A stretch of DNA of 64,000 nt from CADEDV01 sp036383515 (GTDB taxonomy: Bacteria; Bacteroidota; Bacteroidia; Chitinophagales; Chitinophagaceae). The stretch lies in contig DASVOE010000020.1 of NCBI GenBank assembly GCA_036383515.1, positions 15,357-79,356 of the forward strand. The letters run 5' to 3'. This document shows positions 19,322-28,329 of this stretch, piece by piece. Position 1 is the first letter of the stretch; each line of letters begins with the position of its first letter. The notes under the pieces were generated by a model, which was given only the letters and a program-made list of their open reading frames with translations, searched no databases and had not been told where the DNA came from. Both the position numbers and the translations under genes were made by a program.

Positions 19322-19867
19322 TTACATTTTCCGTTTATTGTTTCTAAACCCGATTCTTTCCCGTTCTTCCCAGCTTTTCTTTTCTACTTTATCATCCAAC
19401 AAGTTTTCTATGGCGTTGTATATGGCATTTAGCTGTGTATCGTGTTCACCAAGACGGTCATACATTTCATTTTTTAACTGGTCTAATTTTTCAGCGAGGT
19501 CTTTATGATCTGATGCAAGTTGCCGAAGGGCAATAAAGGCACGAACGATTGCAATGTTCATTTTCACTGCTCTTTCACTGCGTAGTACACTAGCCAGCAT
19601 GGTAACGCCGTGTTCGGTAAAGGCATAAGGAATAGCTTTTTTGGGTCTTTTTTGAGGTGATGTCATCACAAATTGTGATGACATAGTTTTCCATTCTTTT
19701 AGGGTTAGTTGAAACATAAAATCCCTGGGAAAACGGTCATTATTCCGTTTAACAGATTGGTTCATAATCCGGGTTTCTACTTCATAAAGCTCCGCCAGGT
19801 CAAAGTCCAGCATCACTTTCTGGCCCCTTACCTCATAAATCTTATTTTGAATGATAGTAATATTCAT
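19322..19867 (-). CDS. ORF6N-domain protein (phage antirepressor type)
   Basis: A 181-residue protein. The N-terminal ORF6N domain (about 5-95: IYEVRGQKVMLDFDLAELYEV, then FPRDFMFQLT and YAFTEHGVTMLASVL) is a DNA-binding module common in phage antirepressors and in isolated chromosomal copies in Bacteroidota. The C-terminal 60 residues form a predicted coiled coil. No other phage gene is adjacent, so it is a stand-alone remnant or a domesticated regulator. It starts just beyond the aconitase terminator. Confidence 0.85.
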   Translation of the reverse strand: MNITIIQNKIYEVRGQKVMLDFDLAELYEVETRIMNQSVKRNNDRFPRDFMFQLTLKEWKTMSSQFVMTSPQKRPKKAIPYAFTEHGVTMLASVLRSERAVKMNIAIVRAFIALRQLASDHKDLAEKLDQLKNEMYDRLGEHDTQLNAIYNAIENLLDDKVEKKSWEERERIGFRNNKRKM

Positions 19868-19881
19868 GTTCGAAAAAGTTT

Positions 19882-19920
19882 ATAAAAACAAAGGCCAACT
19901 CCTTTAGAGGAGTTGACCTT
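19882..19920 (-). terminator. Intrinsic terminator of aconitase gene
   Basis: On the minus strand, a 13-bp stem with one G-U pair (AAGGTCAACTCCT / AGGAGTTGGCCTT, 4-base loop) is followed by TGTTTTTATA, about 40 bases after the acnA stop. Confidence 0.8.
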
Positions 19921-19957
19921 AACTTTATAAATATAAGAATATTATCCTTCGCCAGGC

Positions 19958-22228
19958 TTAGGGTTTCGCAAATTCACTCCTGATTACATTCAATGCCCCA
20001 CCTGCTTTGAACCATTCGATCTGTTGTTCATTATAGGTATGATTCACGGAAATAGTATCCCTGTCGCCATTGGCATGATTGAGAATAATTGTTAGCGGCT
20101 TACCGGGAGTAAAAGAAGTAAGACCTACGATATCAATGCTGTCATCTTCCTGCACCTTGTCATAATCCGCTTTGTCCGCAAATGTGAGTGCCAGCATACC
20201 CTGTTTTTTCAGATTGGTTTCATGGATCCTTGCAAAGCTTCTCACCAGGATAGCTCTTACACCCAAATGACGGGGCTCCATCGCTGCATGCTCACGGGAT
20301 GAACCTTCGCCATAGTTCTCATCACCTACTACTACACTGCCAATGTTAGCCGCTTTATAAGCTCTTGCAGTAGCCGGCACAGGGCCATACTCACCTGTCA
20401 ATTGATTTTTTACAGCATCCGTTTTATCATTAAAAAAGTTGATAGCACCGATCAGCATATTGTTACTGATATTGTCGAGATGCCCGCGAAATTTTAACCA
20501 GGGTCCCGCCATACTGATATGGTCAGTGGTGCATTTCCCTTTGGCCTTGATCAATAATTTCAATCCCTTCAGATCAACTCCTTCCCAGGCGCTGAAAGGT
20601 TCGAGTAATTGTAACCGTTTAGAATCTGGCGCTACTTTTACGGAGATACCACTGCCATCTTTAGCAGGTGCCTGGTAACCGGGATCATCCACTGCAAATC
20701 CTTTAGGCGGCAATTCAAATCCTGTAGGTTCTTTCAATAGCACATCCTCGCCTTTATCGTTTTTCAATTTATCTTTTAATGGATTGAAAGCGATTGTGCC
20801 CGCCATAGCAAGTGCGGTAACAATTTCAGGTGAGGCTACAAATGCATGAGTGCTGGCGAGACCATCATTTCGCTTGGCAAAGTTTCTATTGAAAGAGGTG
20901 ATAATCGTGTTCTTGCGGTTTGGATCATCAATATGTCTTGCCCATTGACCAATGCAGGGTCCGCAGGCATTTGCCAATACTATTCCACCGGCATCTTCAA
21001 ACTCTTTGATGAAACCATCCCTCTCGATAGTAAAACGTACCAGTTCACTTCCGGGAGTGATGGTAAATTCTGATTTTGTTTTGATGCCCTTGCTCACTGC
21101 ATCTTTTACAATAGAAGCACTGCGGCTGATGTCTTCATAGGAAGAATTGGTGCAGCTACCGATCAATGCAACTTCAAGTTTGGCAGGCCACCCGTTTTTT
21201 TCTACAGCTTCTTTCATTTGCGAAATAGGCGTAGCCAGGTCCGGGGTGAAAGGACCATTGATATACGGTTCGAGTGTGGTAAGATCCAGTTCCAGTAACT
21301 GGTCGTAGTATTTAGCAGGATCTGCATATACTTCAGCATCGGGACGAAGATGTTCCCTGATACCATCCGCCAGCGCAGCTACTTCTGCACGGGAGGTTGC
21401 TTTTAAGTAAGCACTCATTTTTTCATCATAGGTAAACAGGGAACAGGTAGCACCGATCTCCGCACCCATATTACATACTGTTCCTTTACCGGTTGCACTC
21501 ATGCTATCAGCACCTTCACCAAAGTATTCAACGATAGCGCCGGTACCACCTTTTACAGTTAATTGTCCCGCTACCCAAAGGATCACATCTTTGGCAGATG
21601 TCCAACCACTCATTTTACCGGTAAGTTTAACACCAATAACTTTTGGCATTTTCAATTCCCAGGGCAGACCGGCCATTACATCTACAGCATCAGCACCACC
21701 TACCCCTATTGCCACCATACCCAATCCACCTGCATTAGGTGTATGTGAGTCCGTTCCGATCATCATTCCACCGGGAAATGCATAATTTTCCAATACTACC
21801 TGGTGAATGATACCTGCACCGGCTTTCCAGAAACCAATGCCATATTTATCAGAAATGCTGGAAAGAAAATCATAGACCTCGCGATTGGTTTCAATAGCGA
21901 GCTGCAGGTCTTTTTTTGCACCGATTTTTGCCTGGATCAGGTGATCACAGTGTACCGTAGAAGGAACTGCAACTTTACTGCGGCCTGCTGTCATAAACTG
22001 CAACAGGGCCATTTGCGCTGTAGCATCCTGCATAGCGACCCTGTCGGGCGCAAAGTCAACATAATCATGTCCACGGGAATAAGGAGCGGACGGTAAAGCG
22101 CCGTGCAAATGGGCATACAATATTTTTTCAGTCAGTGTAAGCGGTTTGCCCAATAGTTTCCGGGCGGCAGCAATTTTGCCGGGCATGTCTGCGTACAACT
22201 TTTTAATGAGGTCAAGATCGAATACCAT
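19958..22228 (-). CDS. acnA: Aconitate hydratase
   Basis: A 756-residue aconitase that converts citrate to isocitrate in the TCA cycle and binds a [4Fe-4S] cluster. The cluster cysteines sit in IGSCTNSSYEDI and in ANACGPCIGQW. The swivel domain has the substrate-binding YGEGSSREHAAMEPR. The size and the GTDSHTPNAGGLGMVAIGVGG segment fit the mitochondrial-type aconitase common in Bacteroidota. It is a single gene with its own terminator. LeuC/LeuD in this window are distant relatives but are separate two-subunit enzymes. Confidence 0.96.
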   Translation of the reverse strand: MVFDLDLIKKLYADMPGKIAAARKLLGKPLTLTEKILYAHLHGALPSAPYSRGHDYVDFAPDRVAMQDATAQMALLQFMTAGRSKVAVPSTVHCDHLIQAKIGAKKDLQLAIETNREVYDFLSSISDKYGIGFWKAGAGIIHQVVLENYAFPGGMMIGTDSHTPNAGGLGMVAIGVGGADAVDVMAGLPWELKMPKVIGVKLTGKMSGWTSAKDVILWVAGQLTVKGGTGAIVEYFGEGADSMSATGKGTVCNMGAEIGATCSLFTYDEKMSAYLKATSRAEVAALADGIREHLRPDAEVYADPAKYYDQLLELDLTTLEPYINGPFTPDLATPISQMKEAVEKNGWPAKLEVALIGSCTNSSYEDISRSASIVKDAVSKGIKTKSEFTITPGSELVRFTIERDGFIKEFEDAGGIVLANACGPCIGQWARHIDDPNRKNTIITSFNRNFAKRNDGLASTHAFVASPEIVTALAMAGTIAFNPLKDKLKNDKGEDVLLKEPTGFELPPKGFAVDDPGYQAPAKDGSGISVKVAPDSKRLQLLEPFSAWEGVDLKGLKLLIKAKGKCTTDHISMAGPWLKFRGHLDNISNNMLIGAINFFNDKTDAVKNQLTGEYGPVPATARAYKAANIGSVVVGDENYGEGSSREHAAMEPRHLGVRAILVRSFARIHETNLKKQGMLALTFADKADYDKVQEDDSIDIVGLTSFTPGKPLTIILNHANGDRDTISVNHTYNEQQIEWFKAGGALNVIRSEFAKP

Positions 22229-22538
22229 GTCTATAGTTTAAAGTTTGAAGTTCATTATTTGAGGTTCATGGATCATAGTTAATGGGTCATGGCAAGCAGG
22301 TACTCAATGAACAATGAGCCGGATAATTGCGGCGAATTTACTTAAATAACAGGCTCGAAAAAAATTGGTTGTAACAGAAAGAGTTGTTTCCGGATTGCGA
22401 AAGATATTTCAAGCAACCACGCAACGTTTATAAGACGCAGATAGGTTTCTATTACGGCTTTGCTCTATGGTCGCTTTACGTGAAATCTTGGTGGAATATT
22501 TACAGGAAAACACGAAAGAAAATATATACATTAGCAAT
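22229..22538. other. Intergenic region between acnA and the pspC-like gene
   Basis: No gene is supported. The part next to acnA is made of short degenerate repeats (TTCATTATTTGAGGTTCATGG and similar) of the kind seen in other gaps of this window. The two flanking genes diverge, so their promoters must lie here; no full TTTG-N19-TAnnTTTG match was found. Confidence 0.5.
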
Positions 22539-22760
22539 ATGAACAGGTTCAAAAATTTTGTAGAATGGAATGCTTTTGGAGTTTGTTCGGCCATCGGCGA
22601 CAGGATGGGCATTGCCACGAGTAAGATCCGGCAGTATTTTATGTACACTTCTATCCTTACCATGGGCTCACCGATCATCATTTACATGATCCTCGCTTTC
22701 TGGAAGAATATGCGCCGGTATATGAAAGCAGCAAGGCGCAATCCCTGGTATTACCTATAA
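22539..22760 (+). CDS. Small PspC-like membrane protein
   Basis: A 73-residue protein from an ATG at 22539. The longer frame from 22467 is rejected because its first 24 residues do not look like family sequence. VEWNAFGVCSAIGDRMGIATSKIRQYFMY resembles the PspC domain start (...GVCAGIAEYFGI...R), and a transmembrane helix follows (TMGSPIIIYMILAFW). A basic C-terminal tail is probably cytoplasmic. PspC proteins take part in envelope stress responses; no other psp gene is adjacent. Confidence 0.75.
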   Translation: MNRFKNFVEWNAFGVCSAIGDRMGIATSKIRQYFMYTSILTMGSPIIIYMILAFWKNMRRYMKAARRNPWYYL

Positions 22761-22819
22761 CGTAGAGAAATTAGCAGGTCGGCAGCCTCGTTATTATTTT
22801 TTTCGTTTATGATCGGGTA

Positions 22820-22849
22820 TTAAAAAACACCGTTCCCGGTGTTTTTTAA
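22820..22849. terminator. Bidirectional intrinsic terminator
   Basis: A perfect stem TTAAAAAACACCG / CGGTGTTTTTTAA with loop TTCC and T-runs on both strands. It lies between the convergent pspC-like and blaR1-like genes and should serve both. Confidence 0.85.
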
Positions 22850-22870
22850 TTATTTGTTGCCTGACGAAAA

Positions 22871-25015
22871 TCAACAACCATCCTTCTTCTTTTCGGTCCC
22901 CAAATTCAGGTTAAAATCAAATACAGGTTTTACTTCCTGTTTGCCAGTAGCAGTTTTCGCAGGTTCAGTATTGTTGTTTTGATTTCCATTGTTTGTTTTC
23001 ACCACCTCCTTATTATTCGTAGTACTTACTTTGAAATAAGTACGTTCACCTTTCCTGATCATGGCCAAAAACAATTTATTGAAATCAGTAGCGCTGAAAT
23101 TACTCTGGCTATCTTTTGACTGCATAGTGCCTTTGATGGCAACAAGAATCCCTTTTGCATTGTATTCCGTTTTATCAAAGTTCAGATCAATCCCTTTAGC
23201 TTTCATTTGCTGTTTAAACTCTTCCAACTGTTGCTTGCTGGTATATTTTGTAATGGTAACCAGTATATCTTCTTTACCGGTAATGGTATAGCTGTAATCA
23301 TCGGCTACAACTGCAAGGTTCGTAGTAAGCGGGGCTGCAGGTGAAACAGCAACTTTTGGTTTAACGGTAGTTGACAGTTTTGCTGATACAGGTGCAGGTG
23401 CTACCACATCTGCTGAAATAGTAGTCGCCAGATCCACCGATACCGGAGCGACGACTGTTCTTCCTGAAGTGCTGCTTATTGCTGCTACAGTAGCCAGATC
23501 AACGGAAATGGCCGGGTTTGTGCTGATGATCTTACCATATTTTTTTTCAAACGTGGATCGTTCTTCCGGGTTTGTAAGATCATATTTTTCAATAGTACCG
23601 TTTTTCAATTTCAGTGATGCCATTTTATTGGTGATCTCATATTCTGAGCTTATGTTGCTAAGATTGATATCTTGATCTTCATTCGCTATCACCGGTTTTG
23701 CAGGTGGTGGCGGTGGTGGAGGCAAAATGGGTCCGTATTTTTTCTCAAAAGCTTCTTTTTGTTTTTCGTTATTAAGGTCATACTGTTCTGACTTCCCATC
23801 CTTCAATATAATTTTTGCCTTATTGTTATTTACATTGATACTTTTCACATTGCCGGGTAACTCAACAGGTGCAGGTGGTGTAGGTGGCGTCGGAGGTTCT
23901 GGGGGTGGCGGTGGTGGTATCTCACCATATTTCTCTTCATATATTTTTTCCTTTTCATTCCAGTCGGTAAGTAATAATTTCTCGACCAGTTTTCCATTTC
24001 TGTCTTTTATTTCCACCATGCAATGGCCTTTATCACCAAGAATGTTGATGATGTAACCTTTGCTGTTAGGTGTTTTTACCAACGGAACTGTATCCGTGTA
24101 AGTGGGTGGTTGCACTGCAGGGGAATTGCCAAACTGATCCCTGAATGAGATGAGTATGACTGCCAGCACCGGCAGTAAAAAAAGGAACCGCAGCAGGTGC
24201 ACCCGTGCTGACCTTGTTTTGTTCATCATGGCTATACGTTTTTTGAGTGATGAAAAATTAAACTTCTGGGCTATACTGAATTGATTGTTGCCGATCACTT
24301 TCAGCAACAGGTATTGATATTGTTTTTTGTCGACCCCATTCTCCAGCACCTGGTGATCAGCGATAAATTCAAGATTTTGCCGGATCGCATTTTTCAATAC
24401 CCAGGCTACCGGGTTGTACCAGTTAAGCATACAAAGCAATTCGGCCCAGAGAATGTCAATCGTATGTCGTTGTTTAACATGGATGAACTCATGACGGATG
24501 ATTTCCTGCAATTCTGCTTCAGTATGTTGCTGGCTATTGATGAAAATTGAATTGCCAAAAGAGAAAGGAATAATAGCATCATCTACATGATAGATCTTTA
24601 ATCCCTCAGCAGAAATAAGCGTTGCCCTGCTGCGTAATCGCAAAAAAGAAAAACAGCGTATCAAAAATCGCAGCATCAATAATAAAACACCTATGCCGAT
24701 CAATAATAATATCCAGTCCCATTTATTCCAGGAAGCGGACCACAATGGCGCAGGGCAATATGTCGCTTCTTCCAGCCCGATAGAATAGGTTTGCACCGCA
24801 GGTATGAATTGCATGATGGTGACCGAGCCAGCATCATTATTTACTACCGGTGTAATATTTATAAAGGGAACAAAAAAAGCGAGAAAAGAAAAACCCAACA
24901 GGTACCAGCGGTTGGCATTGTAAAAAGTAAGTCTTCTCAAGACCAGTTGGTAAAACAACCATACAACACCAAGGCTGATAAATAATTTAAGCAGGTATGG
25001 GATGAGTAAAGGCAT
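22871..25015 (-). CDS. BlaR1/MecR1-type M56 membrane metallopeptidase with repeat-containing C-terminus
   Basis: A 714-residue M56-family sensor protease. The N-terminal 290 residues are a multi-helix membrane domain with the zinc motif HEFIH (175-179) and the downstream EFIADHQV (about 216-223). The region after about 300 is extracytoplasmic and does not look like a penicillin-binding sensor. It has three related repeats ending in a (Y/F)EKKYG-like motif (near 350, 430 and 495), the first two followed by proline-rich linkers. In known systems the protease cleaves the BlaI repressor when it senses a signal. Its gene follows blaI with a 22-base gap, so the pair should act together. The signal sensed here is unknown. 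Confidence 0.88.
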   Translation of the reverse strand: MPLLIPYLLKLFISLGVVWLFYQLVLRRLTFYNANRWYLLGFSFLAFFVPFINITPVVNNDAGSVTIMQFIPAVQTYSIGLEEATYCPAPLWSASWNKWDWILLLIGIGVLLLMLRFLIRCFSFLRLRSRATLISAEGLKIYHVDDAIIPFSFGNSIFINSQQHTEAELQEIIRHEFIHVKQRHTIDILWAELLCMLNWYNPVAWVLKNAIRQNLEFIADHQVLENGVDKKQYQYLLLKVIGNNQFSIAQKFNFSSLKKRIAMMNKTRSARVHLLRFLFLLPVLAVILISFRDQFGNSPAVQPPTYTDTVPLVKTPNSKGYIINILGDKGHCMVEIKDRNGKLVEKLLLTDWNEKEKIYEEKYGEIPPPPPPEPPTPPTPPAPVELPGNVKSINVNNNKAKIILKDGKSEQYDLNNEKQKEAFEKKYGPILPPPPPPPAKPVIANEDQDINLSNISSEYEITNKMASLKLKNGTIEKYDLTNPEERSTFEKKYGKIISTNPAISVDLATVAAISSTSGRTVVAPVSVDLATTISADVVAPAPVSAKLSTTVKPKVAVSPAAPLTTNLAVVADDYSYTITGKEDILVTITKYTSKQQLEEFKQQMKAKGIDLNFDKTEYNAKGILVAIKGTMQSKDSQSNFSATDFNKLFLAMIRKGERTYFKVSTTNNKEVVKTNNGNQNNNTEPAKTATGKQEVKPVFDFNLNLGTEKKKDGC

Positions 25016-25037
25016 TCTTGTTTTTTTAGTGTTTTTA

Positions 25038-25394
25038 TTATTTACCTTCTTCTATCATCTTCAGGATCTCTTTCAATTCTTTTGCTGATAATTTTTTTTG
25101 CTCCACAAAAAAGTTGACCAGCTCTTTATACGAATTATCAAAATATTCCTTCACTACATTACCCATAAATTTCTTTTTGTATTCCTCTTCGCTGATGACA
25201 GGTTTATACAAATAAGCATTCCCCACTAAACGGCTCGTGAGGTATTCTTTCTTTTCCAGGTTTTTAACAACGGAGGCTACGGTAGTGTAAGGAGCCGGCT
25301 CATCCATATTTTCCATAAAGGCTTTTACATTGCCTTCGCCGGTACGCCATACGGCCTGCATGGTTTCTTCTTCAACGTGGGTTAATTTTTCCAT
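25038..25394 (-). CDS. BlaI/MecI/CopY-type transcriptional repressor
   Basis: A 118-residue winged-helix repressor (TVEEETMQ-like start, here LTHVEEETMQAVWRTGEGN; recognition region PAPYTTVASVVKNLEKKEYL). The C-terminal helices (ELVNFFVEQKKLSAKELKEIL) form the dimerisation and protease-target part. It is the first gene of a two-gene operon with the M56 peptidase. Two 15-bp palindromes over its promoter are likely its own operators, so it should be autorepressed until cleaved. Confidence 0.92.
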   Translation of the reverse strand: MEKLTHVEEETMQAVWRTGEGNVKAFMENMDEPAPYTTVASVVKNLEKKEYLTSRLVGNAYLYKPVISEEEYKKKFMGNVVKEYFDNSYKELVNFFVEQKKLSAKELKEILKMIEEGK

Positions 25395-25397
25395 TTC

Positions 25398-25412
25398 TAC
25401 GAAATTTTCGTA
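25398..25412. promoter_or_regulatory. BlaI-type operator, site 1
   Basis: TACGAAATTTTCGTA is a perfect palindrome around a central T, overlapping the expected transcription start 4 bases upstream of the blaI ATG. It resembles the two-arm dyads bound by BlaI/MecI proteins. Confidence 0.65.
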
Positions 25413-25441
25413 AATCTACGGAAATTTCGTAGAGTTCCAAA
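25411..25441 (-). promoter_or_regulatory. Promoter of the blaI-blaR1-like operon
   Basis: On the minus strand TTTG (25438-25441) and TAGATTTA (25411-25418, one base off TAnnTTTG) are exactly 19 bases apart. The expected start is about 10 bases before the ATG. Both operators overlap it. Confidence 0.6.
25417..25431. promoter_or_regulatory. BlaI-type operator, site 2
   Basis: TACGGAAATTTCGTA, the same dyad with one mismatch, is centred 19 bases from site 1 (about two helical turns) and lies between the -33 and -7 elements. Confidence 0.65.
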
Positions 25442-25486
25442 TTTTTCTTTTGAAAGGAGAATGTTTTTGTGAGAGGGGTCAATAGT

Positions 25487-25561
25487 CAATGGTGAATAGT
25501 CAATAGGGAATCAGCTCTTATAAAAAGGAAATAGTTTTTGCCTATTGACTATTGGCCATTG
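25487..25561. repeat. Inverted repeat, GTCAATAGTCAATGG type
   Basis: Two 21-base arms (25487-25507 and 25541-25561) match at 19 positions in inverted orientation. They lie between the cysteine desulfurase stop and the blaI promoter. They could form a terminator-like hairpin for the desulfurase gene. Confidence 0.6.
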
Positions 25562-25566
25562 CCTGT

Positions 25567-26694
25567 CTAAATAAGCTCTTTCAATTTTGAAACAACTGCA
25601 TCTACTTCTTCCTTTGTATTGTGTTTACAGAACGAGAACCGCACCGTAACAAGATTGGGATTATTATTAATAGCACGGATCACATGGCTGCCTACATCGG
25701 CCCCACTGCTGCAGGCACTACCGCCTGATACACAAATATGATTGATGTCGAGATTGAAGAGGATCATCTCCGATCGTTCTGTTTTGGGAAACGCTGCACT
25801 CAGTACAGTATATAAACATTTTCCTTCCTGGTCGCCATTGAACTGAACACCTTTGATGTTATTTCTCAGTTGTTCGATCATATATGTTTTCAGCGATTGT
25901 ATATACTGGCTATCTGTTTCATAATTTTTCATGGCCAGCTCCAGCGCTTTTGCAAACCCTACGATCCCGTACAGGTTTTCTGTGCCTGCCCGCATATTAC
26001 GTTCCTGTCCTCCCCCAAAAACGAAAGGCTGAATTTTAATATTATCATTGATATATAAAATGCCCACGCCTTTGGGACCATGAAACTTATGTCCGGCTCC
26101 ACTGATAAAATGTATAGGAGTTTTTCTAAAGTCTAACGGGTAGTGGCCTACTGTTTGCACACAGTCGGAATGAAAGATGGCATTATATTTTTTACAAAGA
26201 TTCCCTACGGCATCAATGTCGAGGATATTACCGATCTCGTTATTCGCATGCATTAAGGTAACAAGGCAACGTTCTTTCCGTGATGCCAGTTGTTCTTCAA
26301 GATCTTTCAGATCTACATGTCCATTGGGAAATATTTTTACAAAACTGCTGGTTACTTCGTTACCACTATCATAATGCTCCACGGTGTGCAACACGGCATG
26401 ATGTTCAATAGGTGAAGTGATAATATGTTTACATCCGAGGTCTCTTATTGCTGAAAGAATTGCTGTGTTATTACTTTCCGTGCCACCACTGGTAAAAAAT
26501 ATTTCACCGGGATGTGCATTCAACAATTTAGCTACGGATTTGCGGGAGGATTCAATAGCCAGCCGGGATTCTCTTCCATAAGAATAAATAGAAGAAGGGT
26601 TACCGAAATGAGTGGTCATATACGGCAACATAGCTTCCAGTACTTCTTTATCCAGTGCTGTAGTGGCGGCGTTATCAAAATAAATACGTTCCAT
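25567..26694 (-). CDS. Cysteine desulfurase, NifS/IscS family
   Basis: A 375-residue PLP enzyme that moves sulfur from cysteine to an acceptor for Fe-S cluster or tRNA thiolation. FTSGGTESNNTAIL binds cofactor phosphate, GAGHKFHGPKGVGILYI contains the PLP lysine, and SGGSACSSGAD carries the catalytic cysteine. The long catalytic loop and C-terminal motif point to the class I (IscS/NifS) group. No isc/suf gene or MnmA is next to it, so the acceptor is not shown. It is a single gene followed by an inverted repeat. Confidence 0.93.
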   Translation of the reverse strand: MERIYFDNAATTALDKEVLEAMLPYMTTHFGNPSSIYSYGRESRLAIESSRKSVAKLLNAHPGEIFFTSGGTESNNTAILSAIRDLGCKHIITSPIEHHAVLHTVEHYDSGNEVTSSFVKIFPNGHVDLKDLEEQLASRKERCLVTLMHANNEIGNILDIDAVGNLCKKYNAIFHSDCVQTVGHYPLDFRKTPIHFISGAGHKFHGPKGVGILYINDNIKIQPFVFGGGQERNMRAGTENLYGIVGFAKALELAMKNYETDSQYIQSLKTYMIEQLRNNIKGVQFNGDQEGKCLYTVLSAAFPKTERSEMILFNLDINHICVSGGSACSSGADVGSHVIRAINNNPNLVTVRFSFCKHNTKEEVDAVVSKLKELI

Positions 26695-26826
26695 ATATTA
26701 TACCGGCGATGCGTTCACTAAAATTTTTGCGCTGCAAAGATAAGCAATACAATATCCGTTGCCACCCCAGGAGATAAACCGGATACCTGTATCAAAAGAC
26801 GAAGTACTGTTTTTTACGATTACGGT

Positions 26827-28206
26827 TTAAGAAAATTCTTTTATATCCCGCATGATCTGCAAAGCAATATTATTGGCTTTGGTCTCAAAATCGCTTTCGG
26901 CGTAAATGCGGATGATAGGTTCTGTATTGGAGGTACGAAGATGCGCCCAGTCATTATCAAACTCGATCTTTAATCCATCCTCTGTATTAACGGGGTTTTT
27001 CTTGTATTTCTTTTTGATCTTGTCGAATAATGCGGATATATCTACGTCGTTCTCCAGTTCTATTTTATTCTTGGAGATAAAATAGTCAGGATAAGTAGTC
27101 CGAAGAGAGCGGATTCCTTTTTTTTGCTCAGCCAGGTGTGAAAGAAATAAACCAATACCGATCAATGCATCACGGCCATAATGAAAATCAGGAACAATAA
27201 TGCCTCCGTTACCTTCACCACCGATCACCGCATTTACTTCTTTCATTTTTTTCACCACATTCACTTCTCCTACTGCTGATGGAAAATATTCGCCTCCATG
27301 TTTCAGGGTCACTTCTTTCAGCGCCTTGGTGCTGCTCATATTGCTTACCGTATTACCCTTCTTTTTTCCCAATACATAGTCGGCTACAGCCACCAGCGTA
27401 TATTCTTCGCCAAACAAACTCCCATCTTCATTTACAAAACAAAGGCGGTCTACATCCGGATCAACAGCAATGCCCAGGTGAGCTTTTTGTTTTACCACCT
27501 CACTGCTTAATTGAGACAAATGCTCAGGCAAAGGCTCGGGATTGTGCGCAAATTTCCCGTTCACTTCGCCATTGATTACAATCACGTCCTCCACTCCCAA
27601 TGCCTGGAGCAAAGCTGGTACATAAGTAGCTCCCGTAGAATTGATCGCATCCACCACTATTTTGAAATTCATATCGGTAATCGCTTTTGCATTCACCAAC
27701 GGGTAATTCAAAACAGCCTGCACATGTTTTTGTAAATACGTTTCGTTCTTAGTAATGGTTCCCAGCTTATCCACCGTTGCAAACGTAAATTCTTCTTTGG
27801 CGGCCAGTTCCAGCACTTTTGTTCCAATTTCTGCGGAAATAAATTCTCCTGCACTATTCAGCAATTTCAATGCATTCCATTCTTTGGGATTGTGGCTGGC
27901 AGTAAGGATAATGCCGCCATCTGCTTTTTCCATTTTTACCGCTACTTCTACTGTAGGTGTAGTAGACAGGCCGAGATCTATGACATCAATACCTAAACCG
28001 ATCAATGTATTAATGACCAGCTCCTGCACCATAGCTCCGCTGATACGGCCATCACGACCAACTACCAATTTTGTTCCGGGTTTGTTTTTGGATAAAATGC
28101 TACCAAAGGCTGCAGTAAATTTCACTACATCAACAGGAGTCAGGTTTTCACCCGGTTTACCACCAATCGTTCCCCTGATACCGGATATACTTTTGATCAA
28201 TGCCAC
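26827..28206 (-). CDS. glmM: Phosphoglucosamine mutase
   Basis: A 459-residue alpha-D-phosphohexomutase. The phosphoserine loop is in TASHNPKEWNALKLL, the Mg-binding loop is DPDVDRL, the sugar-binding loop is GEGNGGII and the phosphate-binding loop is RTSNTEPIIRIY. In Bacteroidota this form (start IKSISGIRGTIGG) is annotated as GlmM, making glucosamine-1-phosphate for peptidoglycan and LPS. Phosphomannomutase activity cannot be excluded. The gene is divergent from the methyltransferase. Confidence 0.88.
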   Translation of the reverse strand: MALIKSISGIRGTIGGKPGENLTPVDVVKFTAAFGSILSKNKPGTKLVVGRDGRISGAMVQELVINTLIGLGIDVIDLGLSTTPTVEVAVKMEKADGGIILTASHNPKEWNALKLLNSAGEFISAEIGTKVLELAAKEEFTFATVDKLGTITKNETYLQKHVQAVLNYPLVNAKAITDMNFKIVVDAINSTGATYVPALLQALGVEDVIVINGEVNGKFAHNPEPLPEHLSQLSSEVVKQKAHLGIAVDPDVDRLCFVNEDGSLFGEEYTLVAVADYVLGKKKGNTVSNMSSTKALKEVTLKHGGEYFPSAVGEVNVVKKMKEVNAVIGGEGNGGIIVPDFHYGRDALIGIGLFLSHLAEQKKGIRSLRTTYPDYFISKNKIELENDVDISALFDKIKKKYKKNPVNTEDGLKIEFDNDWAHLRTSNTEPIIRIYAESDFETKANNIALQIMRDIKEFS

Positions 28207-28329
28207 ATTATGAAATTAATAGGTTAAGGCCCCGAGTCACCGTCGGGCAACATATTCAAAGGATAGCAAAAATACGGGTTTCGTCGTCAAGAGTTTGCTT
28301 GTGGATATTACATTTGCTGAAATATTTGT

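Noticed and set aside
19322..19867. Prophage
   Set aside because: The ORF6N protein is alone; no integrase, capsid or lysis genes surround it.
22467..22538. Extended start of the PspC-like protein
   Set aside because: The added residues do not resemble the family and lie in a region of degenerate repeats.
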